Shown: positions 18,851 through 28,072, counted from the stretch's first letter. The stretch is DNA of 64,000 bases from an uncultured Blautia sp. (GCF_934371575.1 NZ_CAKRNY010000008.1:40457-104456); one strand, 5' to 3'. Notes: generated from the letters alone by a model not told the origin. Translations and numbers: made by a program.

Positions 18851-19307
18851 ATTTCCAGCCTCTTCTCATCTGCAAATAATTTCTGGTACTATTTTTGTAC
18901 TGATTTGCAGATTGTCTAACCAAAATTCTACAACGTTTACCACAAAATAGCAACCGATTTATATATTTTTTTGAAATTTTTTTTATAAATCTGACAGGAC
19001 TTTCCAGAATTATGTAACAAATCTTTTCCAATATCGGTTTTATTGTCAGATATGTAAGAAATGCCCCTGTTCCAATTCCCCAAAACAGATAATTCCGCAA
19101 AATCCCCTGATTTATCTGATAGACTCTGGCAAAAAACAGCATGCCTGCTGCAATCCAGAAAAAAATGTCAAATACTCCACCCTTCGCCGGATCAGCAAAA
19201 AGCATCCGTCTTATTACACAAATCAGAGTATAACCAATCACCAGTCCCGCGCCGCTTAACATGAACTGGGCAAAAAGCCGGATTTCATTCTGAATACAGG
19301 TACTCAT
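18804..19307 (-). CDS. yabQ: Spore cortex biosynthesis protein YabQ
   Basis: A 167-residue membrane protein with about four hydrophobic segments in the first 100 residues and a basic C-terminal tail. YabQ in Bacillus is in the outer forespore membrane and is needed to form the cortex. Sequence conservation in this family is weak, so the call rests mainly on size, topology and the yabP-yabQ-divIC order. It starts with ATG 19307 three bases past the yabP stop and overlaps divIC. Confidence 0.8.
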   Translation of the reverse strand: MSTCIQNEIRLFAQFMLSGAGLVIGYTLICVIRRMLFADPAKGGVFDIFFWIAAGMLFFARVYQINQGILRNYLFWGIGTGAFLTYLTIKPILEKICYIILESPVRFIKKISKKYINRLLFCGKRCRILVRQSANQYKNSTRNYLQMRRGWKFGKIREKAKKKDNRV

Positions 19308-19310
19308 GGC

Positions 19311-19592
19311 TTAGCGAAACAGTCTTGCCAGTAATGGTTCTTCTTTTTTTGGGGAATCTTTCGACAAATAGACAAGAGAATCCACATGTCCGGCAAGAGC
19401 AGCTTCTCCTTTTTCCAGATTCAGTCCTTTTACATGAAGCTGACTGCCTCTGATCTGCAGTCTTCCCTCAGAGGTCTGAAGAAGAACCTCCTTTTCATCA
19501 AAGGAAATCACATCCTTCACCCCTGTAAGAAACGCTTCCTTCCTGTTATCCAAGGTCAGCTTATGGGAAATGTTTATCGCTTTTTCTTCCAA
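19311..19592 (-). CDS. yabP: Sporulation protein YabP
   Basis: A 93-residue protein of the YabP/YqfC family. Typical features are NISHKLTLDNRKEAFLTGVKDV (N-terminal strand region), FDEKEVLLQTSEG and LHVKGLNLEKGE. It is made in the mother cell of Bacillus during sporulation. The start is a TTG preceded by AGAGAGGGAT. It lies between rqcP and yabQ as expected. Confidence 0.88.
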   Translation of the reverse strand: MEEKAINISHKLTLDNRKEAFLTGVKDVISFDEKEVLLQTSEGRLQIRGSQLHVKGLNLEKGEAALAGHVDSLVYLSKDSPKKEEPLLARLFR

Positions 19593-19679
19593 ATCCCTCT
19601 CTCCCGAATATGTGGGTTCACAAATAATCTATGAAATTTATCGTCTTTTTAGAACTTACAGAAGTATCCGAGAACCAGC

Positions 19680-19919
19680 TTAAATATACCTGTAAAGATT
19701 CTCCACTTCCTCTTTCTTCACAGTTTCCTTCACATCCAGAACTTCTACCTTCACATTGCGGCTTCCAAACTGGATTTCAATGGTATCACCCATCTTCACC
19801 TGTACAGATGCCTTGGCCGGCTTGTCATTTACCAGCACTCTTCCTGCATCGCAAGCTTCGTTGGCTACGGTTCTTCTTTTGATCAGACGGGATACCTTCA
19901 AAAATTTATCTAATCTCAT
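19680..19919 (-). CDS. rqcP: S4-domain RNA-binding protein RqcP (YabO)
   Basis: A 79-residue protein that is almost entirely one S4 RNA-binding domain: MRLDKFLKVSRLIKRRT, then DAGRVLVNDKPAKAS and KMGDTIEIQFG. RqcP (YabO) binds the 50S subunit and works with RqcH to add poly-alanine tails to stalled nascent chains in bacterial ribosome quality control. The length and the strong N-terminal match to Bacillus YabO support orthology rather than Hsp15. Located just after hup. Confidence 0.92.
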   Translation of the reverse strand: MRLDKFLKVSRLIKRRTVANEACDAGRVLVNDKPAKASVQVKMGDTIEIQFGSRNVKVEVLDVKETVKKEEVENLYRYI

Positions 19920-19951
19920 AATTATCTCCTGAAAAATACTGCCTGTGTATA

Positions 19952-19982
19952 ATAAAAGGAGGAACCCAAAAAAGTTCCTCCT
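19952..19982 (-). terminator. Terminator after hup
   Basis: AGGAGGAAC (19957-19965) pairs with GTTCCTCCT (19974-19982), followed on the minus strand by TTTTATTA. It separates hup from rqcP, so hup is probably expressed much more strongly than the sporulation genes behind it. Confidence 0.85.
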
Positions 19983-19998
19983 GGCAAAAGCCTCACTA

Positions 19999-20274
19999 TT
20001 ATGCGTTTACCATATCTTTTAAAGCTTTACCAGCTTTAAATTTCGGAGCCTTGGAAGCTTCGATCTTCATAGTCTCACCAGTCTGAGGATTTCTTCCTTC
20101 TCTGGCAGCTCTCTCGCTGACTTCAAATGTACCAAAGCCAACTAACTGAACTTTCTCGCCTTTTTTTAATTCTTCTGATACAACGTCGATGAATGATTTT
20201 AAAACAGCTTCAACGTCCTTTTTGGACAGATTGGTTTCTTTCGCCATAGCTGCTACTAATTCAGTCTTATTCAT
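19999..20274 (-). CDS. hup: HU-family DNA-binding protein
   Basis: A 91-residue histone-like protein that binds and bends DNA as a dimer. It has MNKTELVAAMAKETNLSKKD, VQLVGFGTFEV and the DNA-gripping arm RAAREGRNPQTGE. It has a strong promoter 30 bp upstream, GAGGAGG ribosome binding site and its own terminator, consistent with an abundant protein. Confidence 0.97.
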   Translation of the reverse strand: MNKTELVAAMAKETNLSKKDVEAVLKSFIDVVSEELKKGEKVQLVGFGTFEVSERAAREGRNPQTGETMKIEASKAPKFKAGKALKDMVNA

Positions 20275-20306
20275 GGTGTTTCCTCCTCTAAAGATTCTTC
20301 TATCTA

Positions 20307-20335
20307 TATATATACCTTTTGCCCTGTATTGTCAA
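20307..20335 (-). promoter_or_regulatory. hup promoter
   Basis: A perfect TTGACA (20330-20335), a 17-bp spacer and TATATA (20307-20312) on the minus strand. It is squeezed between the cotS stop (20346) and the hup start. Confidence 0.85.
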
Positions 20336-20345
20336 GGTTTTTGCG

Positions 20346-21329
20346 TCAGAAAGGGTATTTTCCAAAGCATTTTTCCGGGAAATTCCCCCATATTTCCATC
20401 TGTCTGATCACTTTCTCCAGCTTTTCCGTATTCTTCCCGGAAATCCATGTTTTTCTGTGAGAAAAGTAATAATTTGCCAGTTTCCAGTACTTTTCCGGAT
20501 AGGTAAAACGGATCTTCAGGTTTTCCCATTCTTCCGGAGAAATTGGATGTATTTTGTGGTACTGTTCCAGCATCTTTAAAGCAAGTGAAACATCCCAGTT
20601 ATATTTTTCCAGTATTTTTCTCATAAAGCAATACAGATCACTGATCTGGATATCAAACACAAAGTGGTTGAAATTTGTCACTGCCGCCTGATTTCTGCCC
20701 AGAAGAACATTGTGCTGATTATATTCCCCATGACATATTGCCCCTTCTTTTTTTGCCTTATCACGCAGCTTTTCATAATCAGACTGCAGCAGCATTTCCA
20801 CAGCTTTTTCCCCTTTTTCCAGAAACCATTGCACACTTCCAAGAAATTCCTTTTCGAATTTTGCATCAGTTCCTTTTCCACGGATGAATTTTCTGATTTT
20901 CCTAAGTTCCCTGTTATGTCTTTCATATTCCTCTGTAAGCGGGCGTACCATATAAGCAACCTCCACAGGCATTTTCATAGACTTATGTATCTTCGCCAGA
21001 AGCTGCACACTTTTAAAAATATCTTCCCTGGATTTGGTATCACATTCATGCCCTTCGTACCAGGCTTGAAGAGTATATGGAATACCATCCTTATCCCTGG
21101 CGATCAGAGAACCTGCCTGATTTTCCAGAAATTCATCCACCAGACAGCCTTCCTCAGATAACTTTTTCAATAATTCCTGCTGAAAAAGAAGTTTTTTCTC
21201 TGAGCCGTGAAATTCTCTGAGAATAAGAATTTTCTGCTCTGTATGGCATACCAGTGCCCCTCGCGTTCTGAATGAAGCTGTCGATTCCAATCCATACTGC
21301 GGCAGGATGCTAAGACCATAATCATACAA
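20346..21329 (-). CDS. CotS-family spore coat protein (kinase-like fold)
   Basis: A 327-residue protein of the CotS/YutH family, which has an aminoglycoside-phosphotransferase-like fold and is found in spore coats. Visible are GALVCHTEQKILILREF (N-lobe), YTLQAWYEGHECD, and the degenerate catalytic loop CHGEYNQHNVLLG followed by NFNHFVFDIQISDLYCFMR. The usual metal-binding Asp of DFG-type kinases seems replaced (TNFNHF), while a later FDI Asp remains, so catalytic activity is uncertain. The only reasonable start is the ATG at 21329, which is preceded within 10 bases by a strong hairpin. No conventional Shine-Dalgarno outside that hairpin is present. Confidence 0.85.
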   Translation of the reverse strand: MYDYGLSILPQYGLESTASFRTRGALVCHTEQKILILREFHGSEKKLLFQQELLKKLSEEGCLVDEFLENQAGSLIARDKDGIPYTLQAWYEGHECDTKSREDIFKSVQLLAKIHKSMKMPVEVAYMVRPLTEEYERHNRELRKIRKFIRGKGTDAKFEKEFLGSVQWFLEKGEKAVEMLLQSDYEKLRDKAKKEGAICHGEYNQHNVLLGRNQAAVTNFNHFVFDIQISDLYCFMRKILEKYNWDVSLALKMLEQYHKIHPISPEEWENLKIRFTYPEKYWKLANYYFSHRKTWISGKNTEKLEKVIRQMEIWGNFPEKCFGKYPF

Positions 21330-21334
21330 TAAAA

Positions 21335-21397
21335 ATCCCCCCGTTACTCATAAAACAAAGGACTTCAGATACCTTCTATCTTATGAACAGGGGGGAT
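21335..21397 (-). terminator. Hairpin between cca and cotS
   Basis: ATCCCCCC (21335-21342) pairs with GGGGGGAT (21390-21397), with CATAA/TTATG pairing further in. On the minus strand TTTTTATTG follows, and then the cotS start codon. It looks like the intrinsic terminator of cca. The only G-rich stretch that could serve as Shine-Dalgarno for cotS is in its 3' arm. Confidence 0.75.
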
Positions 21398-21405
21398 ATG
21401 TTATT

Positions 21406-22734
21406 CTAATCTTCCGTAAATGCCATTGAAAGAAGCTTTTCTTTCTCATTTAATTCCGGATTTTCCAAAACCGCATCAAGTAACCTGTGGAGAACATTTC
21501 CCATCTCTTTTCCAGGCTTCATTCCAGCTGCGATCAGATCACTTCCTGTGACCGCAAGCCCCTTCATGGAAACGCACTCTCCTTTTTTCACAATTTCTTC
21601 CCAGGTTTTCCTTACACCTGTCTGACGGGCAATTTTTTCTTCCCCGCGATAATCGCTTTTCGCCATGTTATCCGCCCACTGAACCTCCATCCACATAGGA
21701 AAAAGATCTTCTCCGATCACATTTACGGCTTTGCGTACATCAGCAGGTGCCGGAGTGGGGCGCAGATCATGCCAGCGGACCAGCCGGGTTACCTTTGCGA
21801 TTGTATCATTATCAAATTTCAGACGGCGTAAAATTGTTTTCGCCATTTTTTCGCCTTCAAGAGCATGTGTCTTAAAATGGTCTCTTCCATTTTCGTCTGT
21901 TTTTCGCACAACAGGCTTGGCAATGTCATGAAGAAGCATGGTAAGGCGCAGCACTTTATCCTCTCTCACACATAAGAGGCTGTGAAGAATGTGTTCACCC
22001 ACAGTATAACAATGATGGGGCGTATTCTGAGGAGTCTCCATACAGCGGTCAAATTCCGGCAAAAACTCCTTTGTTACCCCCGCCTCATAAGCAATCCGAA
22101 GATAATCCGGATGAGGTGATACCAGAAGTTTCACAAGCTCCACCTGGATTCGTTCCGCACTCACATGCTTTAAATTAGGTGCCAACACCAAAAGAGCTTT
22201 TCTGGTTTCTTTTTCCAGAGAAAAACCAAGCTGGGCGGAAAAACGGACAGCGCGCATGATCCTAAGAGCATCCTCTGTAAAACGCTCCAGTGGATCACCT
22301 ACACAACGGATTACTTTGTTTTCCAGATCTTTTTGTCCCTCAAAAAGATCCACAAGACCTTTTCTGGAATTATAGGCCATGGCATTGATGGTAAAATCGC
22401 GACGCTTCAGATCTTCCTCAAGACTTGCTGTAAAGCTTACCTCTTTTGGATGACGGCCATCTTCATACTCACCATCCACCCGATAAGTCGTAACCTCGAA
22501 GCCATCCTTATCCAGCAGTACCGTTACCGTTCCATGAGCAATTCCCGTATCTACAGTCCGTCGAAACAGAGCTTTCACCTGCTCCGGTTTTGCAGAGGTG
22601 GTGATATCCCAGTCATTTGGCTTTCTCCCAAGAAGCGCGTCCCGGACACAGCCGCCTACTGCGTAGGCCTCAAAGCCTGCGTCTTCCAGAGTATTTATAA
22701 TTATTTCAACTTTTTGGGGAATTTCAAATATCAT
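21406..22734 (-). CDS. cca: CCA tRNA nucleotidyltransferase
   Basis: A 442-residue enzyme that adds or repairs the 3' CCA of tRNAs. Class II nucleotidyltransferase motifs are visible: AVGGCVRDALLGRKPNDWDI (GGxVRD and the DxD pair), RRDFTINAMAY, the RNA-binding region LRIMRAVRFSAQL and the HD domain (LRLTMLLHDIAKP, HDLRP). I chose ATG 22734 because AGGTGA lies five bases before it; a GTG at 22743 is the alternative. It lies 30 bp after proS. Confidence 0.94.
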   Translation of the reverse strand: MIFEIPQKVEIIINTLEDAGFEAYAVGGCVRDALLGRKPNDWDITTSAKPEQVKALFRRTVDTGIAHGTVTVLLDKDGFEVTTYRVDGEYEDGRHPKEVSFTASLEEDLKRRDFTINAMAYNSRKGLVDLFEGQKDLENKVIRCVGDPLERFTEDALRIMRAVRFSAQLGFSLEKETRKALLVLAPNLKHVSAERIQVELVKLLVSPHPDYLRIAYEAGVTKEFLPEFDRCMETPQNTPHHCYTVGEHILHSLLCVREDKVLRLTMLLHDIAKPVVRKTDENGRDHFKTHALEGEKMAKTILRRLKFDNDTIAKVTRLVRWHDLRPTPAPADVRKAVNVIGEDLFPMWMEVQWADNMAKSDYRGEEKIARQTGVRKTWEEIVKKGECVSMKGLAVTGSDLIAAGMKPGKEMGNVLHRLLDAVLENPELNEKEKLLSMAFTED

Positions 22735-22773
22735 GACTATCACCTGCCCCTCTTCTGCCCAAAGCTGTAATCT

Positions 22774-24213
22774 TTAATAAGCTCGTCCCCAATATACCAT
22801 CTTCTTCGCCGGTTTACCGCAGCATACACATACATCACTTAAATGTTCCTGCTCAAATGGCATACATCTTGAGGTTGCCTGAACATCTTCCTTGATTTTA
22901 TCTTCGCACTCACGATTACCACACCACATAGCCTTTACAAAACCAGGTTTTGTATTGATGGTTTCCTTGAATTCATCGTAATTTGTTGCCACATAAGTGT
23001 GCGCTTCTCTGTGAGCTCTTGCGCGCTCCAGCATTTCCTTCTGCATGGTGTCCAGAATTTCCTGAACTTTAACTGCAAGCTCTTCAAACTTCACAATATA
23101 TTTCTCTCTGGTATCTCTTCTGCAGATAACAGCCTGTCCGTTTTCGATATCCTTCGGACCACACTCAATTCTTACAGGAATACCGCGCATTTCCTGCTCA
23201 GCAAATTTGAATCCCGGACTCTTGTCTGTAACATCAGCTTTCACGCGGATGCCAGCTGCCTTCAAAATCTGTGTAAGCTCATCAGCTTTCTCCAGAACAC
23301 CTTCTTTTCTCTGCTGGATCGGGATCACAACTGCCTGAACCGGAGCAATTCTTGGAGGAAGAACAAGTCCGCTGTTATCTCCATGTACCATGATCAGAGC
23401 TCCGATCATACGGGTGGTCATTCCCCATGATGTCTGATGTACGTACTGAAGCTGATTATTCTTATCAGTATACTGGATGCCAAATGCTCTTGCAAATCCG
23501 TCTCCAAAGTTATGGCTGGTTCCGGACTGAAGTGCCTTTCCATCATGCATCAGTGATTCAATTGTATAGGTAGCCTCTGCACCTGCAAATTTCTCTTTTT
23601 CTGTCTTCTGGCCTTTAACAACCGGAATTGCAAGTACTTCCTCACAGAAATCTGCATACAGGTTCAGCATCTGGATTGTACGCTCTTTTGCTTCCTCTGC
23701 TGTAGCATGTGCAGTATGGCCTTCCTGCCATAAAAACTCACGGGAACGCAGGAACGGACGGGTTGTTTTCTCCCAACGCACTACAGAACACCACTGGTTG
23801 TAAACCTTCGGCAGATCTCTGTGTGACTGAATCTCTTTCTGATAAAAATCGCAGAACAGAGTTTCGGAAGTAGGGCGCACACAGAGACGCTCCTGAAGCT
23901 GATCAAGTCCACCGTGTGTTACCCATGCAACCTCCGGTGCGAATCCCTCTACATGATCTTTTTCCTTATCCAGAAGAGATTCCGGAATAAACATTGGCAT
24001 GTATACGTTCTCTACGCCTGTCTCTTTGAATCTGCGGTCAAGCTCTTTCTGGATATTCTCCCAGATTGCATATCCTGCTGGTTTAATCGCCATACATCCT
24101 TTTACACTTGTATAGCCGCACAGCTCTGCTTTTTTTACAACGTCAGTATACCACTGTGCAAAATCCACATCCATGGAAGTGATGGCTTCTACCATTTTCT
24201 TTTCTTTTGCCAT
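22774..24213 (-). CDS. proS: Prolyl-tRNA synthetase, ProS type 3
   Basis: A 479-residue class II synthetase that charges tRNA-Pro. It lacks the editing insertion of the roughly 570-residue bacterial type, and carries the C-terminal zinc-binding region of archaeal/eukaryotic-type ProRS ([14 protein letters not shown] and [19 protein letters not shown], ending in Tyr). Class II motifs include [39 protein letters not shown] (motif 2) and GWMTTRMIG-like [10 protein letters not shown]. It starts at ATG 24213 with AAAAGGAG upstream. It is controlled by a T-box leader, with a 200-bp structured element between the two. Confidence 0.95.
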   Translation of the reverse strand: MAKEKKMVEAITSMDVDFAQWYTDVVKKAELCGYTSVKGCMAIKPAGYAIWENIQKELDRRFKETGVENVYMPMFIPESLLDKEKDHVEGFAPEVAWVTHGGLDQLQERLCVRPTSETLFCDFYQKEIQSHRDLPKVYNQWCSVVRWEKTTRPFLRSREFLWQEGHTAHATAEEAKERTIQMLNLYADFCEEVLAIPVVKGQKTEKEKFAGAEATYTIESLMHDGKALQSGTSHNFGDGFARAFGIQYTDKNNQLQYVHQTSWGMTTRMIGALIMVHGDNSGLVLPPRIAPVQAVVIPIQQRKEGVLEKADELTQILKAAGIRVKADVTDKSPGFKFAEQEMRGIPVRIECGPKDIENGQAVICRRDTREKYIVKFEELAVKVQEILDTMQKEMLERARAHREAHTYVATNYDEFKETINTKPGFVKAMWCGNRECEDKIKEDVQATSRCMPFEQEHLSDVCVCCGKPAKKMVYWGRAY

Positions 24214-24284
24214 GATTTTTCTCCTTTTCCAATTTTCATAATTCAGTTTAAAGCACAGGGAAATTTGGGAATTATATATTTATG

Positions 24285-24488
24285 ATACTAGTGTCAAAAG
24301 GTCAAAAAGCTGTTCGTGCTTGCACGATAAGGCTTTTGAACTTGGGACACGCCAAATATGAGAAAGTAGCTATTTACGCAGTAAATCAGCGGATTTCGAA
24401 TATTTGGAGGATTGCAGGAGCAGCGTAGCTGCGTAGCAATCCGGGTATGAAAGGAGTGTCAAAAGACCTTTTGACACTCCTTTCATAT
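24285..24488 (-). repeat. Multi-hairpin intergenic element in the proS leader
   Basis: About 200 bp made of consecutive inverted repeats. Outer ends: GTGTCAAAAGGTC (24291-24303) is complementary to GACCTTTTGACAC. Right end: a perfect 20-bp palindromic hairpin with a 2-base loop (24446-24487). Then GGATTGC...GCAATCC (24409-24442) with an inner CAGC/GCTG stem, CCAAATAT...ATATTTGG (24352-24407) with an inner ATTTAC/GTAAAT hairpin, and CAAAAAGC...GCTTTTG with an inner TCGTGC/GCACGA. No protein is encoded. The closing inverted ends suggest a mobile, MITE-like or REP-like element, but I cannot exclude a structured RNA. It begins right after the T-box U-run. Confidence 0.65.
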
Positions 24489-24492
24489 TACA

Positions 24493-24765
24493 TAAAAAAA
24501 GACCTTCCATCCCTGTCAAAAGGGACCGAAAGGTTTCGGCGGTACCACCCTGATTAGCACCGGATCAACGGAAATTCATTTTCCAAAGGTATCTTCCACT
24601 GCTCACTCAAATTATCCCTATAACGTAGGACATACGCCGTACTTCAATCATACGGAGCTCCGAGGCCGGTTCCATGACTTGCGCACAAAATCCTCACACC
24701 ACTGCCTGTCGGCCGGATTTCTCTCTGAGATTGCTCCTCATGTACTATTCTCTTCATTGCCTTTT
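24493..24765 (-). ncRNA. T-box leader of proS
   Basis: On the minus strand the T-box core AGGGTGGTACCGCC (near 24540-24552) is followed by a terminator stem (ACCTTTC...GGAAGGT with inner TCCC/GGGA) and seven T. Upstream is stem I with an AGAGAG-type element and the GAGTGAGC sequence before the antiterminator. Uncharged tRNA should bind the leader and favour antitermination. Since the gene is proS, tRNA-Pro is the expected ligand. A CCT in the specifier-loop region (near 24663) is a candidate specifier codon, but I could not fold stem I well enough to prove it. Confidence 0.9.
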
Positions 24766-24860
24766 CATTATAATTAAATATCTATATGACTCATTTATTT
24801 TATGCGAAATTTTTTCTTATGTCAAGTGCAGAAATAGAAAAAGCTGTATCCTGTCCCGTA

Positions 24861-24910
24861 ACAAAACAAAACGCCAGAAGAAATCTCCTTAAACGGAAAT
24901 CTCTTCTGGC
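24861..24910 (-). terminator. Terminator of the tsaC-rpiB-dcd-ltaS operon
   Basis: A 16-bp stem (GCCAGAAGA arms with two G-U pairs, 24873-24910) followed on the minus strand by GTTTTGTTTTG, 13 bp after the stop of the LtaS-like gene. Confidence 0.8.
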
Positions 24911-24923
24911 ATTCTCAATTCAT

Positions 24924-27077
24924 TCAGTGCAATGTAAACAAGCTTTCCAGCACATTTTTCTTCTCAAACTGATTATTATATTCCAGAATGTTGTAGTCTT
25001 TCATCAACTCACTGTAATCTTCCGGAAGTTCATCTGTTGCATACCAGTTTCCATCTTTATCACAAACAGCTCCAATTCCGATAATCGGAAGCTGTTCCTT
25101 CATATCTACAAGGAACTGATTATATGCCGGCATCTCAAGTCCTGCCAGTTGAAGCATATAACTGCCAAGATAATTTGAACTAAAATCCTCTTCTACTGTC
25201 TCAGATGGATAATTGGTCCAGATTACATACGGTGTAGTATAAGACTGCTGACCTGCAACAAGTTCAAGTCCCTGTCTGTCACCGCCCAACAATTCTGCCA
25301 TAAACTCTTCTTCAATTTTAGGCCAATGATCACCGAACATAACGATCATAGTAGGCTCATCAACCTTTTCGAAATACTCTAAAAGTTCCTTAAAAGCAGA
25401 ATCAGATTCTCTTGCCAGAGATAAATAAGTTTCAGCCAGCGGATATTCTTCATCATAATTAAGCTTTACAGTTGGCTCCATTCCAGCTCTGTCACTTACT
25501 GTATATCCACCATGGTTCTGCATTGTCACACAGAAAGTGAACAACTTTTCATCTTTATCCTTATCTTCATAAAGACTGATAATCTTCTCAAAAGTTGCCT
25601 TATCACTAACATAATTGCGGAGCAATTCCCTGTGTTCATCGCCCCAGTTTTCAAGACTGATAAACTCATCAAATCCCATTTCCGGATAAACGGCAGCACG
25701 ATTCCAATTGTGTGCTTTATTCGGATGCATGGCAATTGTGTAGTATCCCTGATCTTTCAGAATGTCTGCCATACCATATTCAGGATCACGTACATATAAC
25801 TGATACGGTACACTTCCTGACGGTAAAAAGCTCATGCTGTTTCCGGTAAGGGCCTCATATTCTGATCTTGCGGTACCTGCTCCAAATGTAGGAACATGCA
25901 TCTGTCCATGCTTCACATTCTTATTAAGACTTCTTATGTAAGGAAGAATTTCCACATCTGTCTTTATTTTTCCTACACTTTCAAAATCAGTAAGACTTTC
26001 ATTCATGATCATAATGATATTGGTAGGTGTTACTGTTTCGGAAGTATTTGCTGATGCACTTGTTTCCTGACTGTTTTCTTCAGAATCTTTTCCCATTACT
26101 TCCTCTACTATGTTTTCCCCGTTTTTCAGTTTTTGAGCTAATTCTTCGACTTTTTCACTCGAATATCCCTCTGGCTGATCAATATAGAAATACTGAATTT
26201 CCTTAAACAGAGATAAGGTATAACCCTGCAGTTTATAAATACGGTTAATTCTCCATAATGGTACCGGTCCAAGTACCTGCATCAGCGGCTTCATGGAAAT
26301 ACACAATGTTATAATAAGTGCTGCAAGTACGCCCAAACGGATACCTGTATTTTTTTTACTTTTCTTTCCCAGCTCCAGTTTCTGAAATTTCATTACAAAC
26401 TGACCGAACATAAGTGAACCGATCAGTGGAATTCCAAGCAAGAGCCTGATTTTAAAGCTGTATTCTCCAACTACTTCTGCCGCAGTTCCCATACCAGCAG
26501 CATCCAGGAGTAAAAATGGTTCCCCTCTGAACTCCATAACATAATAATTCACCATTGCCGCAATTACCAACAGGTAACACAATGCAGCTGACGCAATATT
26601 AACTTTACGGAAAATTAGAATTAATAATATAAAAAATGCAGCATAAACTGTCAGATTCAAAATCAGATATGGATGCTTCATCTTCAGGGACATTCTAAAA
26701 AGTCCATGTATACTTCCAACAGCCTTATTTTTATAGCCGGACAACCAGGTGACCATCTGTACAAACATACATACAAGTACAGGTGTTAAAAATAAAAGTA
26801 TGATATTTCCTACTTTTTCAAAAGTGGTATCTTTAACTCTATTGCTTATTTTTTCGCCACGGAACAAAAGCACAATAAATACAATATTTCCGGCAAGAAG
26901 CAGTGCTATTTTAAATAATGTTTTTCTTGAAAGTGTATTCCCATCAGCGATGAACGTATAGATCATCAAACCATCAATAAGCATTAACAGTGCAATATTA
27001 AAAACCAGTTCCAGTACCTTCTTCCAGTTACCGTTCTGATTAACAGCTATCTCTTTATTTTCATTTGTATCTTTCAC
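24924..27077 (-). CDS. LTA synthase family membrane sulfatase-fold enzyme
   Basis: A 717-residue protein with about five N-terminal transmembrane helices (within residues 15-270) and a C-terminal extracellular alkaline-phosphatase/sulfatase domain. Family motifs are present: IIMIMNESLTDFE (metal site), FGAGTARSEYEALTG with the nucleophile Thr, MHPNKAHNWNR and MFGDHWP. Relatives transfer glycerol phosphate from phosphatidylglycerol to lipoteichoic acid or to other glycopolymers. It starts with a GTG preceded by AGAGG. It is last in an operon with tsaC, rpiB and a dCMP deaminase. Which polymer it decorates is unknown. Confidence 0.9.
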   Translation of the reverse strand: MKDTNENKEIAVNQNGNWKKVLELVFNIALLMLIDGLMIYTFIADGNTLSRKTLFKIALLLAGNIVFIVLLFRGEKISNRVKDTTFEKVGNIILLFLTPVLVCMFVQMVTWLSGYKNKAVGSIHGLFRMSLKMKHPYLILNLTVYAAFFILLILIFRKVNIASAALCYLLVIAAMVNYYVMEFRGEPFLLLDAAGMGTAAEVVGEYSFKIRLLLGIPLIGSLMFGQFVMKFQKLELGKKSKKNTGIRLGVLAALIITLCISMKPLMQVLGPVPLWRINRIYKLQGYTLSLFKEIQYFYIDQPEGYSSEKVEELAQKLKNGENIVEEVMGKDSEENSQETSASANTSETVTPTNIIMIMNESLTDFESVGKIKTDVEILPYIRSLNKNVKHGQMHVPTFGAGTARSEYEALTGNSMSFLPSGSVPYQLYVRDPEYGMADILKDQGYYTIAMHPNKAHNWNRAAVYPEMGFDEFISLENWGDEHRELLRNYVSDKATFEKIISLYEDKDKDEKLFTFCVTMQNHGGYTVSDRAGMEPTVKLNYDEEYPLAETYLSLARESDSAFKELLEYFEKVDEPTMIVMFGDHWPKIEEEFMAELLGGDRQGLELVAGQQSYTTPYVIWTNYPSETVEEDFSSNYLGSYMLQLAGLEMPAYNQFLVDMKEQLPIIGIGAVCDKDGNWYATDELPEDYSELMKDYNILEYNNQFEKKNVLESLFTLH

Positions 27078-27090
27078 AACTAACCTCTTC

Positions 27091-27621
27091 TTACAATGTC
27101 AGCGAAATTTCGCGTCCCGTTCTTTTATATTGATAGTAACGTACTCCTGCAGAATCCAGCATTCTTTTTGATGCCAGAACAGAGGGTGTACTTGCATATT
27201 TGTCGGAATCATAAACCAGCGTCTTGATTCCAGCCTGAATAATAGCCTTGGCGCATTCATTACATGGAAAAAGAGTCACGTACATCTTCGCGCCTTCAAG
27301 ACTTCCTCCGCGATAATTCAGAATAGCATTCAATTCACTATGGGTTACATACAGATACTTGGTTTCCAGAGGTTTCCCCTCTCTGGCCCATGGAAATTCA
27401 TCATCGGAACAGCCCTTTGGAAATCCATTATATCCCATGGAAAGAATCTTATTGTCATCACTGACAATACACGCTCCCACCTGAGAATTCGGATCCTTGG
27501 AACGCATGCCGGAAAGCATGGCAACTCCCATAAAATACTCATCCCAGGTCAGATACTCTTCCCTTTTATGAGTCATTTTTACCGCTTCACTTACAGGCGC
27601 CATCTGTATATTTTTTTCCAT
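27091..27621 (-). CDS. Deoxycytidylate deaminase (ComEB family)
   Basis: A 176-residue zinc deaminase that converts dCMP to dUMP for thymidylate synthesis. The zinc site is HSELNAI plus PCNECAK (HxE and PCxxC). The substrate region SQVGACIVSDDNKILSMGYNGFP is typical. The start is ATG 27621, with AAAGGAG nine bases before; the longer frame overlaps rpiB without reason. It lies 16 bp after rpiB. Confidence 0.93.
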   Translation of the reverse strand: MEKNIQMAPVSEAVKMTHKREEYLTWDEYFMGVAMLSGMRSKDPNSQVGACIVSDDNKILSMGYNGFPKGCSDDEFPWAREGKPLETKYLYVTHSELNAILNYRGGSLEGAKMYVTLFPCNECAKAIIQAGIKTLVYDSDKYASTPSVLASKRMLDSAGVRYYQYKRTGREISLTL

Positions 27622-27637
27622 AGAAAAGTACTCCTTT

Positions 27638-28072
27638 CTACTCTGTCTCAATCTGAGCGATTCTGCGTATATGTCTTTCATCTCCTGAAAACGGAGTATC
27701 CAGGAAAGTATCCACTATCTTAAGCGCAAGTCCTGGACCTACCACACGACCGCCAAGAGCCAGAATATTGGCATCATTATGAAGTCTTGTCGCCTCAGCA
27801 GTGAAACAGTCTGTACATACAGCCGCACGAATGCCTTTTATCTTATTTGCTGTAATAGAAATACCGATACCGGTTCCACATACAAGAATACCAAGATCAC
27901 ATTCTCCATCCAGAATTCCGTGCGCCACTTTCTTTGCATAAATAGGATAATCCGTCGACTGAGTGCTGTGACAGCCATAATCCTTATATTCAATATTTCT
28001 CTCTTCCAGATGTTTGATAATCTCCTGTTTCAGTTCAAATCCACCATGATCACAACCTAAAGCAATTCTCAT
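27638..28072 (-). CDS. rpiB: Ribose 5-phosphate isomerase B
   Basis: A 144-residue RpiB/LacAB-type isomerase interconverting ribose-5-phosphate and ribulose-5-phosphate. Motifs: ALGCDHGGFELK, STDYP, and the catalytic region LVCGTGIGISITANK with the Cys base. The start overlaps the tsaC stop by 4 bases (ATGA). Confidence 0.96.
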   Translation of the reverse strand: MRIALGCDHGGFELKQEIIKHLEERNIEYKDYGCHSTQSTDYPIYAKKVAHGILDGECDLGILVCGTGIGISITANKIKGIRAAVCTDCFTAEATRLHNDANILALGGRVVGPGLALKIVDTFLDTPFSGDERHIRRIAQIETE

